32,162 nucleotides of DNA from Anaerolineae bacterium (GCA_015486845.1 WFQU01000123.1:1-32162), one strand, 5' to 3'. Positions 1-7,430 are shown, numbered from the stretch's first letter. The notes: generated by a model not told the origin, from the sequence alone. Numbers and translations: made by a program.

Positions 1-18
1 CACAGCGGATGAAAATTA

Positions 19-66
19 AGATCAGCGTGCATCAGCGTTAATCTGCGTTCTATTTTCAGAGGAGAA
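19..66 (+). repeat. Leader repeat, copy A (partly diverged)
   Basis: Contains tandem (A)TC(A/T)GCGT units ending in TTCTATTTTCAGAGGAGAA. The same ending (TTTTCAGAGGAGA) occurs at the end of copy B just downstream and, on the other strand, at 7212-7266 and 26886-26947. The purine-rich end resembles a Shine-Dalgarno sequence, but no open frame follows this copy closely. It is read in the same direction as the response regulator downstream. Confidence 0.65.
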
Positions 67-90
67 TCTGTTACTAATTTCTTGACCATT

Positions 91-152
91 GTTTTTTATC
101 TGCGTGCGCAGCCAGCGTTGATCTGCGTCCCATTTTTATTTTCAGAGGAGAG
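91..152 (+). repeat. Leader repeat, copy B
   Basis: Nearly full copy: a T-run, ATCTGCGTGCGCAGCC, AGCGTTGATCTGCGTCC, an A/T stretch and TTTTCAGAGGAGAG. It matches the reverse complements of 7212-7266 and 26886-26947 over most of its length. It lies about 80 nt before the response-regulator start, in the same orientation. The bases after the SD-like end (GATAAGTTG) match those at the start of the glycosyltransferase at 14219, where the TTG is the start codon. Confidence 0.75.
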
Positions 153-190
153 ATAAGTTGTCTTTTCCGATTCTCCGACGCAAAATTAGG

Positions 191-199
191 TGCTATAAT
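191..199 (+). promoter_or_regulatory. Extended -10 promoter for the response regulator
   Basis: TGCTATAAT is a perfect extended -10 element (TGn plus TATAAT). No convincing -35 box is present at the usual distance, as is common for extended -10 promoters. Predicted transcription start is near 206, giving a leader of about 28 nt before the GTG at 234. Confidence 0.55.
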
Positions 200-233
200 A
201 AACGAATTGTGAATTGATGGAGAGCATTGTCCT

Positions 234-911
234 GTGGAGAAAATATTACTCGTAGATGATGAACCTAAAATCGTCCGGTTATTGTCCGCCTATTTGGTGC
301 GAGCGGGCTATCAAATTGTTACGGCTGCTGACGGCTTGACTGCCATCGATAGATTCCATCGCGAGCACCCTAATTTGGTGATTCTAGATCTTATGCTGCC
401 GGGCTTAGACGGTCTTGAAGTCTGTCAAGTGATTCGTGAAGAAAACGATACGCCCATCATCATGCTCACAGCCCGGGTGGAAGAGGATGACCGCATCTTG
501 GGGCTGGAATTGGGTGCCGATGACTATGTGACCAAGCCATTTTCCCCGCGGGAAGTTGTGGCCCGGACTAAAGCAGTCTTGCGGCGGGCGCATGGCGAAG
601 CGCCTGACGTGCCGCTGGAGATCGGCCAGCTTCACCTGGATGCTGTCCGCAGAGAGGTCAGGCTTGATGGTCGGCTGATTCCCCTTACAGCTACCGAGTT
701 CGACTTGTTGCATACGCTCATGCGCCAGCCGGGGCGTCCTTTCACCCGGCTGCAACTCCTGGAACGCGTACAAGGATACGCTTATGAGGGCTATGAGCGC
801 ACTATTGATACCCACATTAAAAACCTGCGCCAAAAATTAGGCGATCCGCATCGCCAACCTCGTTATATTTTGACTGTGCGAGGGGTGGGTTACAAAATGG
901 CAGAAAGGTGA
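234..911 (+). CDS. OmpR/PhoB-family response regulator
   Basis: DNA-binding output protein of a two-component system, 225 aa. The receiver domain (about 1-115) has the acidic pair D8/D9, phosphoacceptor D52 in VILDLMLPGLDG, T79 in MLTA and K101 in TKPF. The winged-helix Trans_reg_C domain (about 125-222) includes the typical ending IDTHIKNLRQKLGD...VRGVGYKM. The start is GTG with GGAGAG at 219-224 and a 9-nt spacer. The kinase gene begins 3 nt after the stop, so the pair is co-transcribed and almost certainly cognate. The target genes cannot be inferred from the window. Length and domains are normal for the family. Confidence 0.96.
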   Translation: MEKILLVDDEPKIVRLLSAYLVRAGYQIVTAADGLTAIDRFHREHPNLVILDLMLPGLDGLEVCQVIREENDTPIIMLTARVEEDDRILGLELGADDYVTKPFSPREVVARTKAVLRRAHGEAPDVPLEIGQLHLDAVRREVRLDGRLIPLTATEFDLLHTLMRQPGRPFTRLQLLERVQGYAYEGYERTIDTHIKNLRQKLGDPHRQPRYILTVRGVGYKMAER

Positions 912-914
912 CCC

Positions 915-2306
915 GTGCATTTTTCTTTACGTTGGAAACTTAGTCTAGCATTCATCATAATGGTCCTGGTCACGTCGACCTTGATGGGACTGCTGCTGCA
1001 CCAAATGGTGGGTACCGCTTTTTCCAATTATATTCGCCGTCGCTCGTACGAACAGGCTGAACGGCTTCTCCCCACCTTTCAATCTTCTTATCAGGAAAAT
1101 GGCTCATGGAGCGGTTTCCGGTTACCTCAAAAAAATAAACCTGGCAAATCTCCTGTCCTCCAGCAAGGTTTGCCCTGGTTACTGAATAGGGCACCATTGC
1201 TGTTGCTCGATGCTCAGAACCATTTGGTCTGGAGCAATCGCCGGCCGTTGCCAAAATTGCCCCCCCGGGACAGACTCAAGGATAATGCTTTCCCCATTGT
1301 GGTGCAGGGGAAAAGGGTTGGCACATTAGTCGTATTGTTACCAGATATCCGCGCTGCCGGCAGTGTAGAACTGTTCTTTTTGAGTTCGTTCAATCGTTCG
1401 TTGGCTTTGTCTGTGATCGTGGCTTTAGCCTTAGCTTTGTTACTGAGCGTGTTCTTCTCGCAGCATCTTGTCAGACCGTTGCAAACGTTAGCACAAGCTG
1501 CCCGTGATGTGACTAAAGGGAATCTTTCCCGGCGTGTTCAGATTTCCGCTCGGGATGAAGTCGGTGATTTAGGCGCAGCATTCAACCAGATGGCTGCGAC
1601 GCTGGAGGAAGACGAACGGCTTCGGCGAGACCTCATGGCCAATATTGCCCACGAGCTACGTACGCCGCTTTCCGTTATTCGAGGCAGTCTGGAAGCGTTT
1701 ATAGATGGCGTTTACGATTTCACCGATGAGAACATTACCTCCGTTTATCAGGAAACGATCTTGTTGGAGCGGCTGATCGACGATTTGCGGGAGCTTTCGT
1801 TGGCTGAGGCCGGCAAGCTGCGCTTGGAGGAACAACAATTTACTCCGGAAATTCTCATCAGCGAAACGGCTAATTTCTTCCAAGCGGCGGCGCAGGCGAA
1901 AAAGATCACGCTGACCACACAGGTTGAACCTCAATTGCCGACCCTCAAAGGAGATTTCCAGCGCCTCAAGCAGGTTCTTTATAATCTTTTGAGCAACGCA
2001 TTGCGTTACACGCCGGCTAACGGCCATATCGAAATGACTGTAAAACGGCTGTGGGGCACGCAGGGGCGAATCGCCATTTCTGTGCATGATAGTGGCCCTG
2101 GCATTCCCAGTCAGGATTTACCGCATATCTTTGATCGTTTTTATCGCGGTGATACTTCGCGCACCCGCACTACCGGTGGCAGCGGCTTGGGTTTGGCCAT
2201 CGCGAAAGAAATCGTAGAAGCCCACGGCGGCAGAATCTGGGCGGAAAGCCGGCCGGGAGAAGGCACTACTTTCACTTTCACGCTACCTCTTCCCCAGCGG
2301 GCATGA
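915..2306 (+). CDS. Membrane sensor histidine kinase
   Basis: Kinase partner of the preceding regulator, 463 aa, GTG start 3 nt after its stop. A first membrane segment spans about residues 8-30. An extracytoplasmic sensor of about 125 residues follows, with no family recognised. A second segment spans about 160-182, then a HAMP linker (about 182-235). The HisKA dimerisation domain carries phospho-acceptor H246 in NIAHELRTPL. The HATPase_c domain has the N box (LLSNALRYTP), G1 (DSGPGIP), F (FDRFYRG) and G2 (GGSGLGLAI) motifs. All catalytic motifs are intact. The signal is unknown. The order TM-sensor-TM-HAMP-HisKA-HATPase is the classical layout. Confidence 0.96.
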   Translation: MHFSLRWKLSLAFIIMVLVTSTLMGLLLHQMVGTAFSNYIRRRSYEQAERLLPTFQSSYQENGSWSGFRLPQKNKPGKSPVLQQGLPWLLNRAPLLLLDAQNHLVWSNRRPLPKLPPRDRLKDNAFPIVVQGKRVGTLVVLLPDIRAAGSVELFFLSSFNRSLALSVIVALALALLLSVFFSQHLVRPLQTLAQAARDVTKGNLSRRVQISARDEVGDLGAAFNQMAATLEEDERLRRDLMANIAHELRTPLSVIRGSLEAFIDGVYDFTDENITSVYQETILLERLIDDLRELSLAEAGKLRLEEQQFTPEILISETANFFQAAAQAKKITLTTQVEPQLPTLKGDFQRLKQVLYNLLSNALRYTPANGHIEMTVKRLWGTQGRIAISVHDSGPGIPSQDLPHIFDRFYRGDTSRTRTTGGSGLGLAIAKEIVEAHGGRIWAESRPGEGTTFTFTLPLPQRA

Positions 2307-2329
2307 TACGCGCCTCGGGTTCTTCGCTT

Positions 2330-2358
2330 TTGCTCAAACATTCCCCTTGGATTATACT
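2330..2358 (+). promoter_or_regulatory. Sigma-70-type promoter for lipA
   Basis: TTGCTC (2330-2335) and TATACT (2353-2358) are separated by exactly 17 nt. It lies just past the histidine-kinase stop codon. Predicted start is near 2365, a leader of about 50-70 nt. Confidence 0.5.
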
Positions 2359-2414
2359 AATGAAGGCATCCGCTCTGGCGGAGTTGTAGCCATTTTTATA
2401 TAGCCATACTATGG

Positions 2415-3389
2415 ATGAAGAAGGATGCGGCGATGACAATGACAGATGAGAAACAAACAGCCGTTGCATTTCAAGAGGCGCCCCAACGTCACAATTGGCG
2501 TGAGGACAATCTAACCCGGGGCCGGCGCCCTGCCTGGCTGCGGGTTAAAGTAAGTGATAGCCCTAATTACCGGCGTATTAAACAATTGGTACACGGTAAA
2601 TCCTTGCACACTGTGTGCGAAGAAGCGCACTGCCCCAATATCGGCGAGTGTTGGGGGCGCGGCACGGCAACGTTTTTGCTCTTGGGTGATGTCTGCACGC
2701 GCTCTTGTGGCTTTTGCAACATTAAGACGGGCCGGCCAGGGCCGGTGGACGAGGATGAACCGCGGCGGGTGGCAGAAACTGTCCAGTTGATGGGATTGCG
2801 TCATGCTGTGCTCACCTCTGTAACGCGCGATGATCTTCCCGACGGCGGCGCGTTCATTTTTGCCGAGACGGTGCGACGCATTCACGAGATGAACTCGGGT
2901 TGCAGCGTCGAAGTGCTTATTCCGGACTTCCAGGGGGACGAGGCAGCGTTGCGCACGGTGATGGATGCTGAGCCGGAGATACTGAATCACAATGTGGAAA
3001 CGGTGCCGCGGCTGTACAAGCGCGCCCGGCCTCAGGCAAAGTATCCGCGCTCGTTAGAAGTGATTCGCCGGGCCAAAGTAATGCGTCCGGCGAGCATGAC
3101 TAAATCCGGCCTTATGGTTGGCTTAGGCGAGCGGTGGGAAGAATTGCTGCAAGTGATGGACGACTTGCGGATCGTTGATTGTGATATCCTCACTATTGGC
3201 CAATATTTGCAGCCGAGCAAGCACCATTTGCCCATCGAACGCTATTACACGCCGGCGGAATTCGAGCTTCTGCGGGAAGAAGGGTTAGCTCGCGGCTTCA
3301 GATTTGTGGAATCTGGCCCTTTGGTACGTTCATCCTATCACGCAGACGAACAAGTTTCTTTGTTGGCAACTGCTTCGGCCACGGCCTGA
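2415..3389 (+). CDS. lipA: Lipoyl synthase
   Basis: Radical-SAM enzyme that inserts two sulfur atoms into protein-bound octanoyl groups to make lipoyl cofactors for 2-oxoacid dehydrogenases and the glycine cleavage system. The auxiliary-cluster cysteines have the family spacing C-x4-C-x5-C (C68, C73, C79). The radical-SAM cysteines are C-x3-C-x2-C (C94, C98, C101, CTRSCGFC). The C-terminal [12 protein letters not shown] holds the conserved serine that ligates the auxiliary cluster. At 324 aa it is slightly longer at the N-terminus than many homologues. The ATG at 2433 (residue 7) has AAGGA seven bases upstream and may be the true start. No lipB or lplA is visible nearby. The DinB-like gene follows after 19 nt. 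Confidence 0.97.
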   Translation: MKKDAAMTMTDEKQTAVAFQEAPQRHNWREDNLTRGRRPAWLRVKVSDSPNYRRIKQLVHGKSLHTVCEEAHCPNIGECWGRGTATFLLLGDVCTRSCGFCNIKTGRPGPVDEDEPRRVAETVQLMGLRHAVLTSVTRDDLPDGGAFIFAETVRRIHEMNSGCSVEVLIPDFQGDEAALRTVMDAEPEILNHNVETVPRLYKRARPQAKYPRSLEVIRRAKVMRPASMTKSGLMVGLGERWEELLQVMDDLRIVDCDILTIGQYLQPSKHHLPIERYYTPAEFELLREEGLARGFRFVESGPLVRSSYHADEQVSLLATASATA

Positions 3390-3408
3390 ATTTGCCGGGA
3401 GAGCAAGT

Positions 3409-3888
3409 ATGAATTTGAGAGAAAAAGTCACGCAGGAACTTAACGATTCCCGTGTGCATTTGCTGGATGTGGCGCGCACTGTGCCGGCAACCAGCCGTTT
3501 CTTACCCGAGGTTATAGCTAACCGTTCGGTGAAAGATATTCTCGGCGCCAGCGTGGCCTGGGAGAATATCGTGCTCACCCGCATTCAGGAACTAAGCCAT
3601 GATGAAACCCCAGACTGGCAAGAGTATCAGGAAGGCGTTGAGGCGTGGATCAACCAACGCATGTTGCACAAGCGTAGTTTGAACTGGACCGAAGTGTTGC
3701 GTGAGTTTTACTGGATTCGGGAAGAAACGCATGTCACACTAAGTGCTTTTGACGACGCTTTCTACGCACAAGAATTTCCGTTCCCGGGGCCAGGCGGCAA
3801 GATAACTATCGCTGACTTGCTTTTGAGCATTGCGCGACGAGACCGGCAATACACAGCGCAGATTAGTGGTTGGTGGCATAGCAGATAA
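3409..3888 (+). CDS. DinB/DfsB-like four-helix protein
   Basis: 159-aa protein resembling the DinB/ClbS-DfsB (DUF1706-like) helical-bundle superfamily. Support is the N-terminal helix, the RSVKDILGASVAWE segment (compare the family pattern SVKDILAHIxxWE) and the final helix DLLLSIARRDRQYTAQI. Where related proteins carry metal-binding histidines (DILAH, HDREH), this one has S, R and Y, so it may not bind metal. The start is ATG 3409 with GGGAGAG five bases upstream; an in-frame extension upstream overlaps lipA and lacks this signal. It sits 19 nt after lipA in the same direction, probably one transcript. Function unknown; the family call is by pattern only. Confidence 0.7.
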   Translation: MNLREKVTQELNDSRVHLLDVARTVPATSRFLPEVIANRSVKDILGASVAWENIVLTRIQELSHDETPDWQEYQEGVEAWINQRMLHKRSLNWTEVLREFYWIREETHVTLSAFDDAFYAQEFPFPGPGGKITIADLLLSIARRDRQYTAQISGWWHSR

Positions 3889-3892
3889 AAGC

Positions 3893-3910
3893 GGTGAGCT
3901 ATAGCTCGCC
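3893..3910. terminator. Hairpin between convergent genes
   Basis: GGTGAGC-TATA-GCTCGCC forms a 7-pair stem (one G-T pair) with a 4-nt loop. It lies between the stops of the DinB-like gene (+) and the zinc-ribbon gene (-). No strong T-run follows on either strand, so a role in termination is only plausible. Confidence 0.35.
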
Positions 3911-3937
3911 ACTTGCCGGATAGCGTTAATAGCAGAC

Positions 3938-4468
3938 TTATTCGGCTGTCGTGGCTGTTGGCTCAACTGGCGGGGGTGATGCTGCTTCTATTTGATGGGG
4001 AGGCGGCGTTTCCCGGACGACTAAAGCCGGTTTCACATCCGTGGCGCAGTATGGACAGATATCCCAGGAAATATCGATAAGCCGTCCACAGTTAGGACAA
4101 GGCCGGCGCAGCGGTGTGTGGCAATAAGGACACACTTGCCAATCTTTTTCTACCGGCTGCTTACAATGGGGACAAACAGGCTGGATATCCACTTGGCGCA
4201 GCAGAACGTCTTCTTCCAGCGCTTGGTCGTAGAGCTCGGCTAAGGTACGATGCGGTCGCAACAAGAGATAGAGCAGCCAGCCGGCCGGGCCTAAAATGAG
4301 CACTAACAATGGGGCAAAGATCAACGCGAGAATATCACGGGAACGGGCATAAATATCACGAAATGTCCAAACGACGAGCCCTAACCAGAAGGCCACAGTA
4401 AAAGCTGCTAACAGGGTCACTACAGTTTGGACGATAACAGCAATCTGATTACTCAAGTGCGCAGACAT
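3938..4468 (-). CDS. Membrane protein with double zinc ribbon
   Basis: 176-aa protein. Two hydrophobic helices sit in the N-terminal third (about residues 8-36 and 44-70 from the chosen start). A cytosolic part follows with four CxxC knuckles (CPHC, CPYC, CPNC, CPYC), the signature of a double zinc ribbon (DZR). The tail is rich in Pro, Thr and Glu. The start is the ATG at 4468, preceded by AGAGGTG with good spacing; an in-frame ATG 45 nt upstream is less favoured and lies nearer the predicted promoter start. The ribbons would bind two zinc ions. The partner or role is not recognisable. Transcribed divergently from radC. Confidence 0.8.
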   Translation of the reverse strand: MSAHLSNQIAVIVQTVVTLLAAFTVAFWLGLVVWTFRDIYARSRDILALIFAPLLVLILGPAGWLLYLLLRPHRTLAELYDQALEEDVLLRQVDIQPVCPHCKQPVEKDWQVCPYCHTPLRRPCPNCGRLIDISWDICPYCATDVKPALVVRETPPPHQIEAASPPPVEPTATTAE

Positions 4469-4515
4469 AGATTTCGTTTCACCTCTTTTGTATCCAAAGT
4501 ATCGATAGGCCATGC

Positions 4516-4544
4516 ATTATACACGAGAGGTAATCGTTCAGCAA
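4516..4544 (-). promoter_or_regulatory. Promoter for the zinc-ribbon gene
   Basis: On the minus strand, TTGCTG (4544-4539) and TATAAT (4521-4516) are 17 nt apart. The predicted start near 4509 gives a leader of about 40 nt to the ATG at 4468. Confidence 0.6.
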
Positions 4545-4591
4545 TTCGGTCAGTCCGCAAATAAAGTGCAGTACAGGTAAAGGAGCCCCCC

Positions 4592-5305
4592 TTGTCCCCA
4601 AAAGAAGAAAAGAGTGTTCAGCATTACCACACCAGGATCCAGGATTTGCCCGACGATGAGCGGCCGCGAGAGCGCCTGGAACATTACGGGCCGACGACAC
4701 TTTCCAGCACGGAGCTGTTGGCCATTATTTTGCGTGTGGGTACAGCAGGACATAGCGCGATTCGATTAGCCGAAGACCTTCTTTCCCAATTCCACGGCTT
4801 GAGCGGCTTGGCTAAGGCAGATTTCGGCCAGTTACGCGCCCAAAACGGTATCGGACCGGCTAAAGCCGCCCAGATCCAGGCGGCGCTGGAATTGGGTAGG
4901 CGGTTGTTGAGCAGCACGCCGGTGGAACAGCCTGCGATTCATTCTCCCCGGGACACGGCTAATTTGCTCACCGACATGCGCTTTCTGGAACAAGAAGAAG
5001 TTCGGCTGCTTCTGTTGGATAATCGCCATCGCGTTATCCGGCAGGACACACTTTATCGCGGCTCGTTGAATCAAGCGAGTATTCGCATCGCGGAAGTCTT
5101 CCGTAGTGCTATTCGTGAGAATAGCAAAGCGATTATCTTGGTGCATAATCACCCTTCTGGCAATCCGACGCCTTCCCCGGATGATGTTCAAGTGACCAGG
5201 ACTATTGTTGCTGCTGGCAAACTCTTGGACATTGAACTTCTTGATCACATTGTCATCGGCAATCCAAATTTCGTGAGTTTGAAAGAACGGCGTCTGGGAT
5301 TCTAA
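4592..5305 (+). CDS. radC: RadC-family JAB/MPN-domain protein
   Basis: 237 aa, full length for the RadC (UPF0758) family. The N-terminal part has a helix-hairpin-helix-like segment ([15 protein letters not shown]). The C-terminal half is a JAB/MPN metalloprotease-like fold with the complete JAMM-type motif [14 protein letters not shown] (two His and an Asp ligand). The start is TTG at 4592, chosen because AAAGGAG (4579-4585) lies six bases upstream and no better start exists. The historical link to recombinational repair is disputed in the literature, so the molecular function remains uncertain. Single gene, divergent from the zinc-ribbon gene and convergent with the DUF3307 gene. Confidence 0.93.
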   Translation: MSPKEEKSVQHYHTRIQDLPDDERPRERLEHYGPTTLSSTELLAIILRVGTAGHSAIRLAEDLLSQFHGLSGLAKADFGQLRAQNGIGPAKAAQIQAALELGRRLLSSTPVEQPAIHSPRDTANLLTDMRFLEQEEVRLLLLDNRHRVIRQDTLYRGSLNQASIRIAEVFRSAIRENSKAIILVHNHPSGNPTPSPDDVQVTRTIVAAGKLLDIELLDHIVIGNPNFVSLKERRLGF

Positions 5306-5371
5306 TAGTATGCTCCGCGGGAAGGATAATGAGGTTTTTGGAATGCAGAGCCCCGGCTGGTGGCGTTATCG

Positions 5372-6106
5372 CTAGTGTAGTATATACGTCCAGGGTAACG
5401 GCAGTGATATGTAGGAAAAAATAGATCCGACAAAAAGCGTACTGAGCAAGCTGATGGAAGGCGTGATGAGCCGTTGTACATAGCGTGCTTCTTTGTTTTG
5501 CCATTGCCGGTAATAATTTGGCAGAAAAACTAAAAGCACTAAAGCGGCCAGCGGCGTTGAAAGCAATAATAGCGCGGCTAAGCGTTCTACCGCACCCGTT
5601 AAGCGTGCCCGCCGCGTTATTGGCAAATAGCTGCTATGTACTTCTGCACCTTTTCGGGCCAAAGCGGCATATCCTTGTACCTCCAAGACAGGCACGGTCC
5701 AAATGAGGAAGATCACCCCGATGGTGTAAGTGGTTAAAACTTCTATAGCTGTGGGATGTTGTAATGTCGTCCAGGAGAGTGTCTCCGGCTGTACGCGGAA
5801 AGCGACAAACCAGAGCACGAGAAGATGTGCCGTTTGGTCTGCAAGGATATACAGCCACCCCCAACGTCCTGTATCTTTGATGATATAAGTGCGTGTGCCA
5901 TCGATGAGTAGATGGATTAGTCCTAAACAGAGCCACCAGGGCCAGGACAGGATGCCAATAGTGGCCAGGGCCATAGCTCCTGAAACAATCGATACGTGCA
6001 ATAGAAGGGCTTGCCATGATTCGTTCTTTGCTTGCGCGATGGAGCCTGTTTGCAAAATATAATCACCAACCATGTGTCCCAACAATAGACGTAAAAAAAG
6101 TTCCAT
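5372..6106 (-). CDS. DUF3307 integral membrane protein
   Basis: 244 aa with several hydrophobic helices. The N-terminal half has the DUF3307 pattern: an HMVGDYILQT motif at about 11-20, a central LIHLLIDGTRTYIIKD segment and ADQTAHLLVLW. The conserved His, Asp and Gln residues within membrane helices suggest a polar intramembrane site. The family has no assigned activity. The C-terminal half, after about residue 125, is more variable but also hydrophobic. The start is ATG at 6106 with only a weak upstream purine stretch. It faces radC tail to tail. Confidence 0.8.
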   Translation of the reverse strand: MELFLRLLLGHMVGDYILQTGSIAQAKNESWQALLLHVSIVSGAMALATIGILSWPWWLCLGLIHLLIDGTRTYIIKDTGRWGWLYILADQTAHLLVLWFVAFRVQPETLSWTTLQHPTAIEVLTTYTIGVIFLIWTVPVLEVQGYAALARKGAEVHSSYLPITRRARLTGAVERLAALLLLSTPLAALVLLVFLPNYYRQWQNKEARYVQRLITPSISLLSTLFVGSIFSYISLPLPWTYILH

Positions 6107-6464
6107 TAAAATATCCTATCGATTCGATTAAGGTCGTAAATAGTGTTTTAGGTCTCTATATCACTTGAAAAACGGCCCTGATGCGGCGCTATAAAAAGTT
6201 TGGCGTCCATCGGTTGCTTTAGGCTAGTGATTGGCGTTGCGCTGATAGGCTTGCAACTAAACGATTCCCCGAGTTGTCGTGCGATTGTGCTGCCGTAGAT
6301 CGGCATTTGGCAACGTGTATTGCCTTCCAGGAGCGGTGATAGCTGTGATCATGCTCTATTTTTATCTGCTGTGGTGCGCCTATGGGTCCATTCTGTTGCC
6401 TCTTTTCTGATCTGCTCTTTTGTGTAGGCGTATATTTATGAAGACAAGGAATAGTGAAATTGGC
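6107..6464. other. 358-bp intergenic stretch
   Basis: It separates the HAD-hydrolase stop from the DUF3307 start. No RNA gene, clear promoter or strong terminator was recognised. The only coding-like signal is a very short hydrophobic frame on the plus strand at 6345-6410, listed separately with low confidence. Confidence 0.5.
6345..6410 (+). CDS. Possible 21-aa hydrophobic microprotein
   Basis: GTG at 6345 is preceded by CCAGGAG about ten bases upstream and opens a 21-codon frame. Its product is almost entirely hydrophobic, with one cysteine, long enough for one membrane helix, and it ends with TGA at 6408-6410. Both neighbours are on the opposite strand and there is no clear promoter. A chance frame is the leading alternative; it is recorded because the intergenic region is otherwise empty. 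Confidence 0.15.
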   Translation: MIMLYFYLLWCAYGSILLPLF

Positions 6465-7202
6465 TTAAGTAAGCAAGGCAGGCAATTCTGTCAATGCTGT
6501 AATCTTGATTATGTTGGATATGGCCGGATCCTCCGTTGAAAAATTCTCGTCACGATCCAAGAAAATGGGCCGCAATCCGGCCCGGGCAGCGCCTTGCACA
6601 TCGGTCACGATGTTATCGCCAACGTGTATAGCCTGTTTCGGCGTATGGATGCCGCCAGTCTGTAACGCTTGCCGGAATATGAGCGGATTCGGCTTGGCAC
6701 AGCCAACTCGCGCCGAAACGATCACGTAGTCGAAATACGCTGTCAAACCCAGCCCAGCCAATAGTTCCGGCAAATCCCAATCCCAATTGGAAAGCACGGC
6801 CAAACGAAAATTATCCTGTCGCAATTTCGTTAACGCCGGCCAAACATCGGGATAAACGGCAAACGTTCCCGGATTGTGGAAGCGTCGATTCAGGTTGTGC
6901 AGGATTTTCTGTTGCGTAGCCGGATCAGTTACGCCTAGCCGCCGGGCAATTGCCGTTTCTCGCCAGTGCCGATGTGTACGATCCTCGGCCAAAGAAGGCG
7001 TCCAGCACGTGGACTCGATCTCCGGCCACAAATTGGTCCACACGTCGAACACAGATTGTGCTGCTAAGTCCTCATTGGGACGCTGGCCTAATACTTGTTC
7101 GTAAATATCCAAATAATGGCTCATCCAATCCGGTTCTGGGTGAACCAGCGTGTTGCCGAAATCTAAGAAAACGATATCGACGAGGCCACTAACGATAGCC
7201 AT
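6465..7202 (-). CDS. HAD-superfamily hydrolase, subfamily I
   Basis: 245-aa cytosolic phosphatase-like protein. Motif I is FLDFGNTL (nucleophile D14), motif II VLSNWD, motif III the Lys in GCAKPNP, and motif IV HVGDNIVTDVQGA. The helical cap between motifs I and II fits subfamily IA. The second aspartate of the usual DxDxT is Gly (DFGNT), a variant seen in several HAD groups and often linked to altered activity. The start is ATG 7202: the longer frame to 7274 runs through a dispersed repeat, and AGAGGAG ten bases upstream, at the end of that repeat, gives a good ribosome site. Substrate unknown. Confidence 0.88.
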   Translation of the reverse strand: MAIVSGLVDIVFLDFGNTLVHPEPDWMSHYLDIYEQVLGQRPNEDLAAQSVFDVWTNLWPEIESTCWTPSLAEDRTHRHWRETAIARRLGVTDPATQQKILHNLNRRFHNPGTFAVYPDVWPALTKLRQDNFRLAVLSNWDWDLPELLAGLGLTAYFDYVIVSARVGCAKPNPLIFRQALQTGGIHTPKQAIHVGDNIVTDVQGAARAGLRPIFLDRDENFSTEDPAISNIIKITALTELPALLT

Positions 7203-7211
7203 GGACGTCAA

Positions 7212-7266
7212 TCTCCTCTGAAAATAGAACGCAGATAAACGCAGGCTGCGCACGCAGATAAAAAAC
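7212..7266 (-). repeat. Leader repeat, copy C, supplying the SD of the HAD gene
   Basis: Read on the minus strand: a T-run, ATCTGCGTGCGCAGCC, TGCGTTTATCTGCGTTC, TATTTTCAGAGGAGA. It is almost identical to copies B and D. Its AGAGGAG end lies ten bases before the ATG at 7202, so the repeat itself provides the ribosome binding site. It forms the gene-proximal end of the composite element reaching to about 7600. Confidence 0.8.
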
Positions 7267-7316
7267 CAGATCAAAAAAACTTGTTTCGTTACGGCGTCAC
7301 GACCACAGTCCCTTTT

Positions 7317-7430
7317 AGAAGTTCAACTTCTCGCAGAAGTTGAACTTCTAATCGACAGCGTTCTCTGCCCGAGCGCACGGGGATCAAATCCCCGTGTTAC
7401 GTCGTCAAGAACCCCCCTAAAAGGGGGCTG
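7317..7430. repeat. Three-hairpin repeat module, copy 1
   Basis: Contains a perfect 15-bp inverted repeat AGAAGTTCAACTTCT-CGC-AGAAGTTGAACTTCT (7317-7349), each arm itself nearly palindromic. A perfect 9-bp stem CACGGGGAT-CAA-ATCCCCGTG follows (7376-7396), then a CCCCCT/AGGGGG stem (7413-7427). Roughly the same 110 bp, with scattered substitutions, recurs at 27048-27160. No T-run follows the hairpins, so they are not simple terminators. Confidence 0.8.

Noticed and set aside
3304-3408. Longer DinB-like frame starting inside lipA
   Set aside because: The extra residues come from the lipA coding sequence in another frame; ATG 3409 has a good SD.
7203-7274. Upstream extension of the HAD hydrolase
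   Set aside because: It translates the dispersed leader repeat; motif I would be too far from the N-terminus and ATG 7202 has a good SD.
7413-7427. CCCCCT/AGGGGG stem as a terminator
   Set aside because: No T-run on either strand; it is part of a repeated module.
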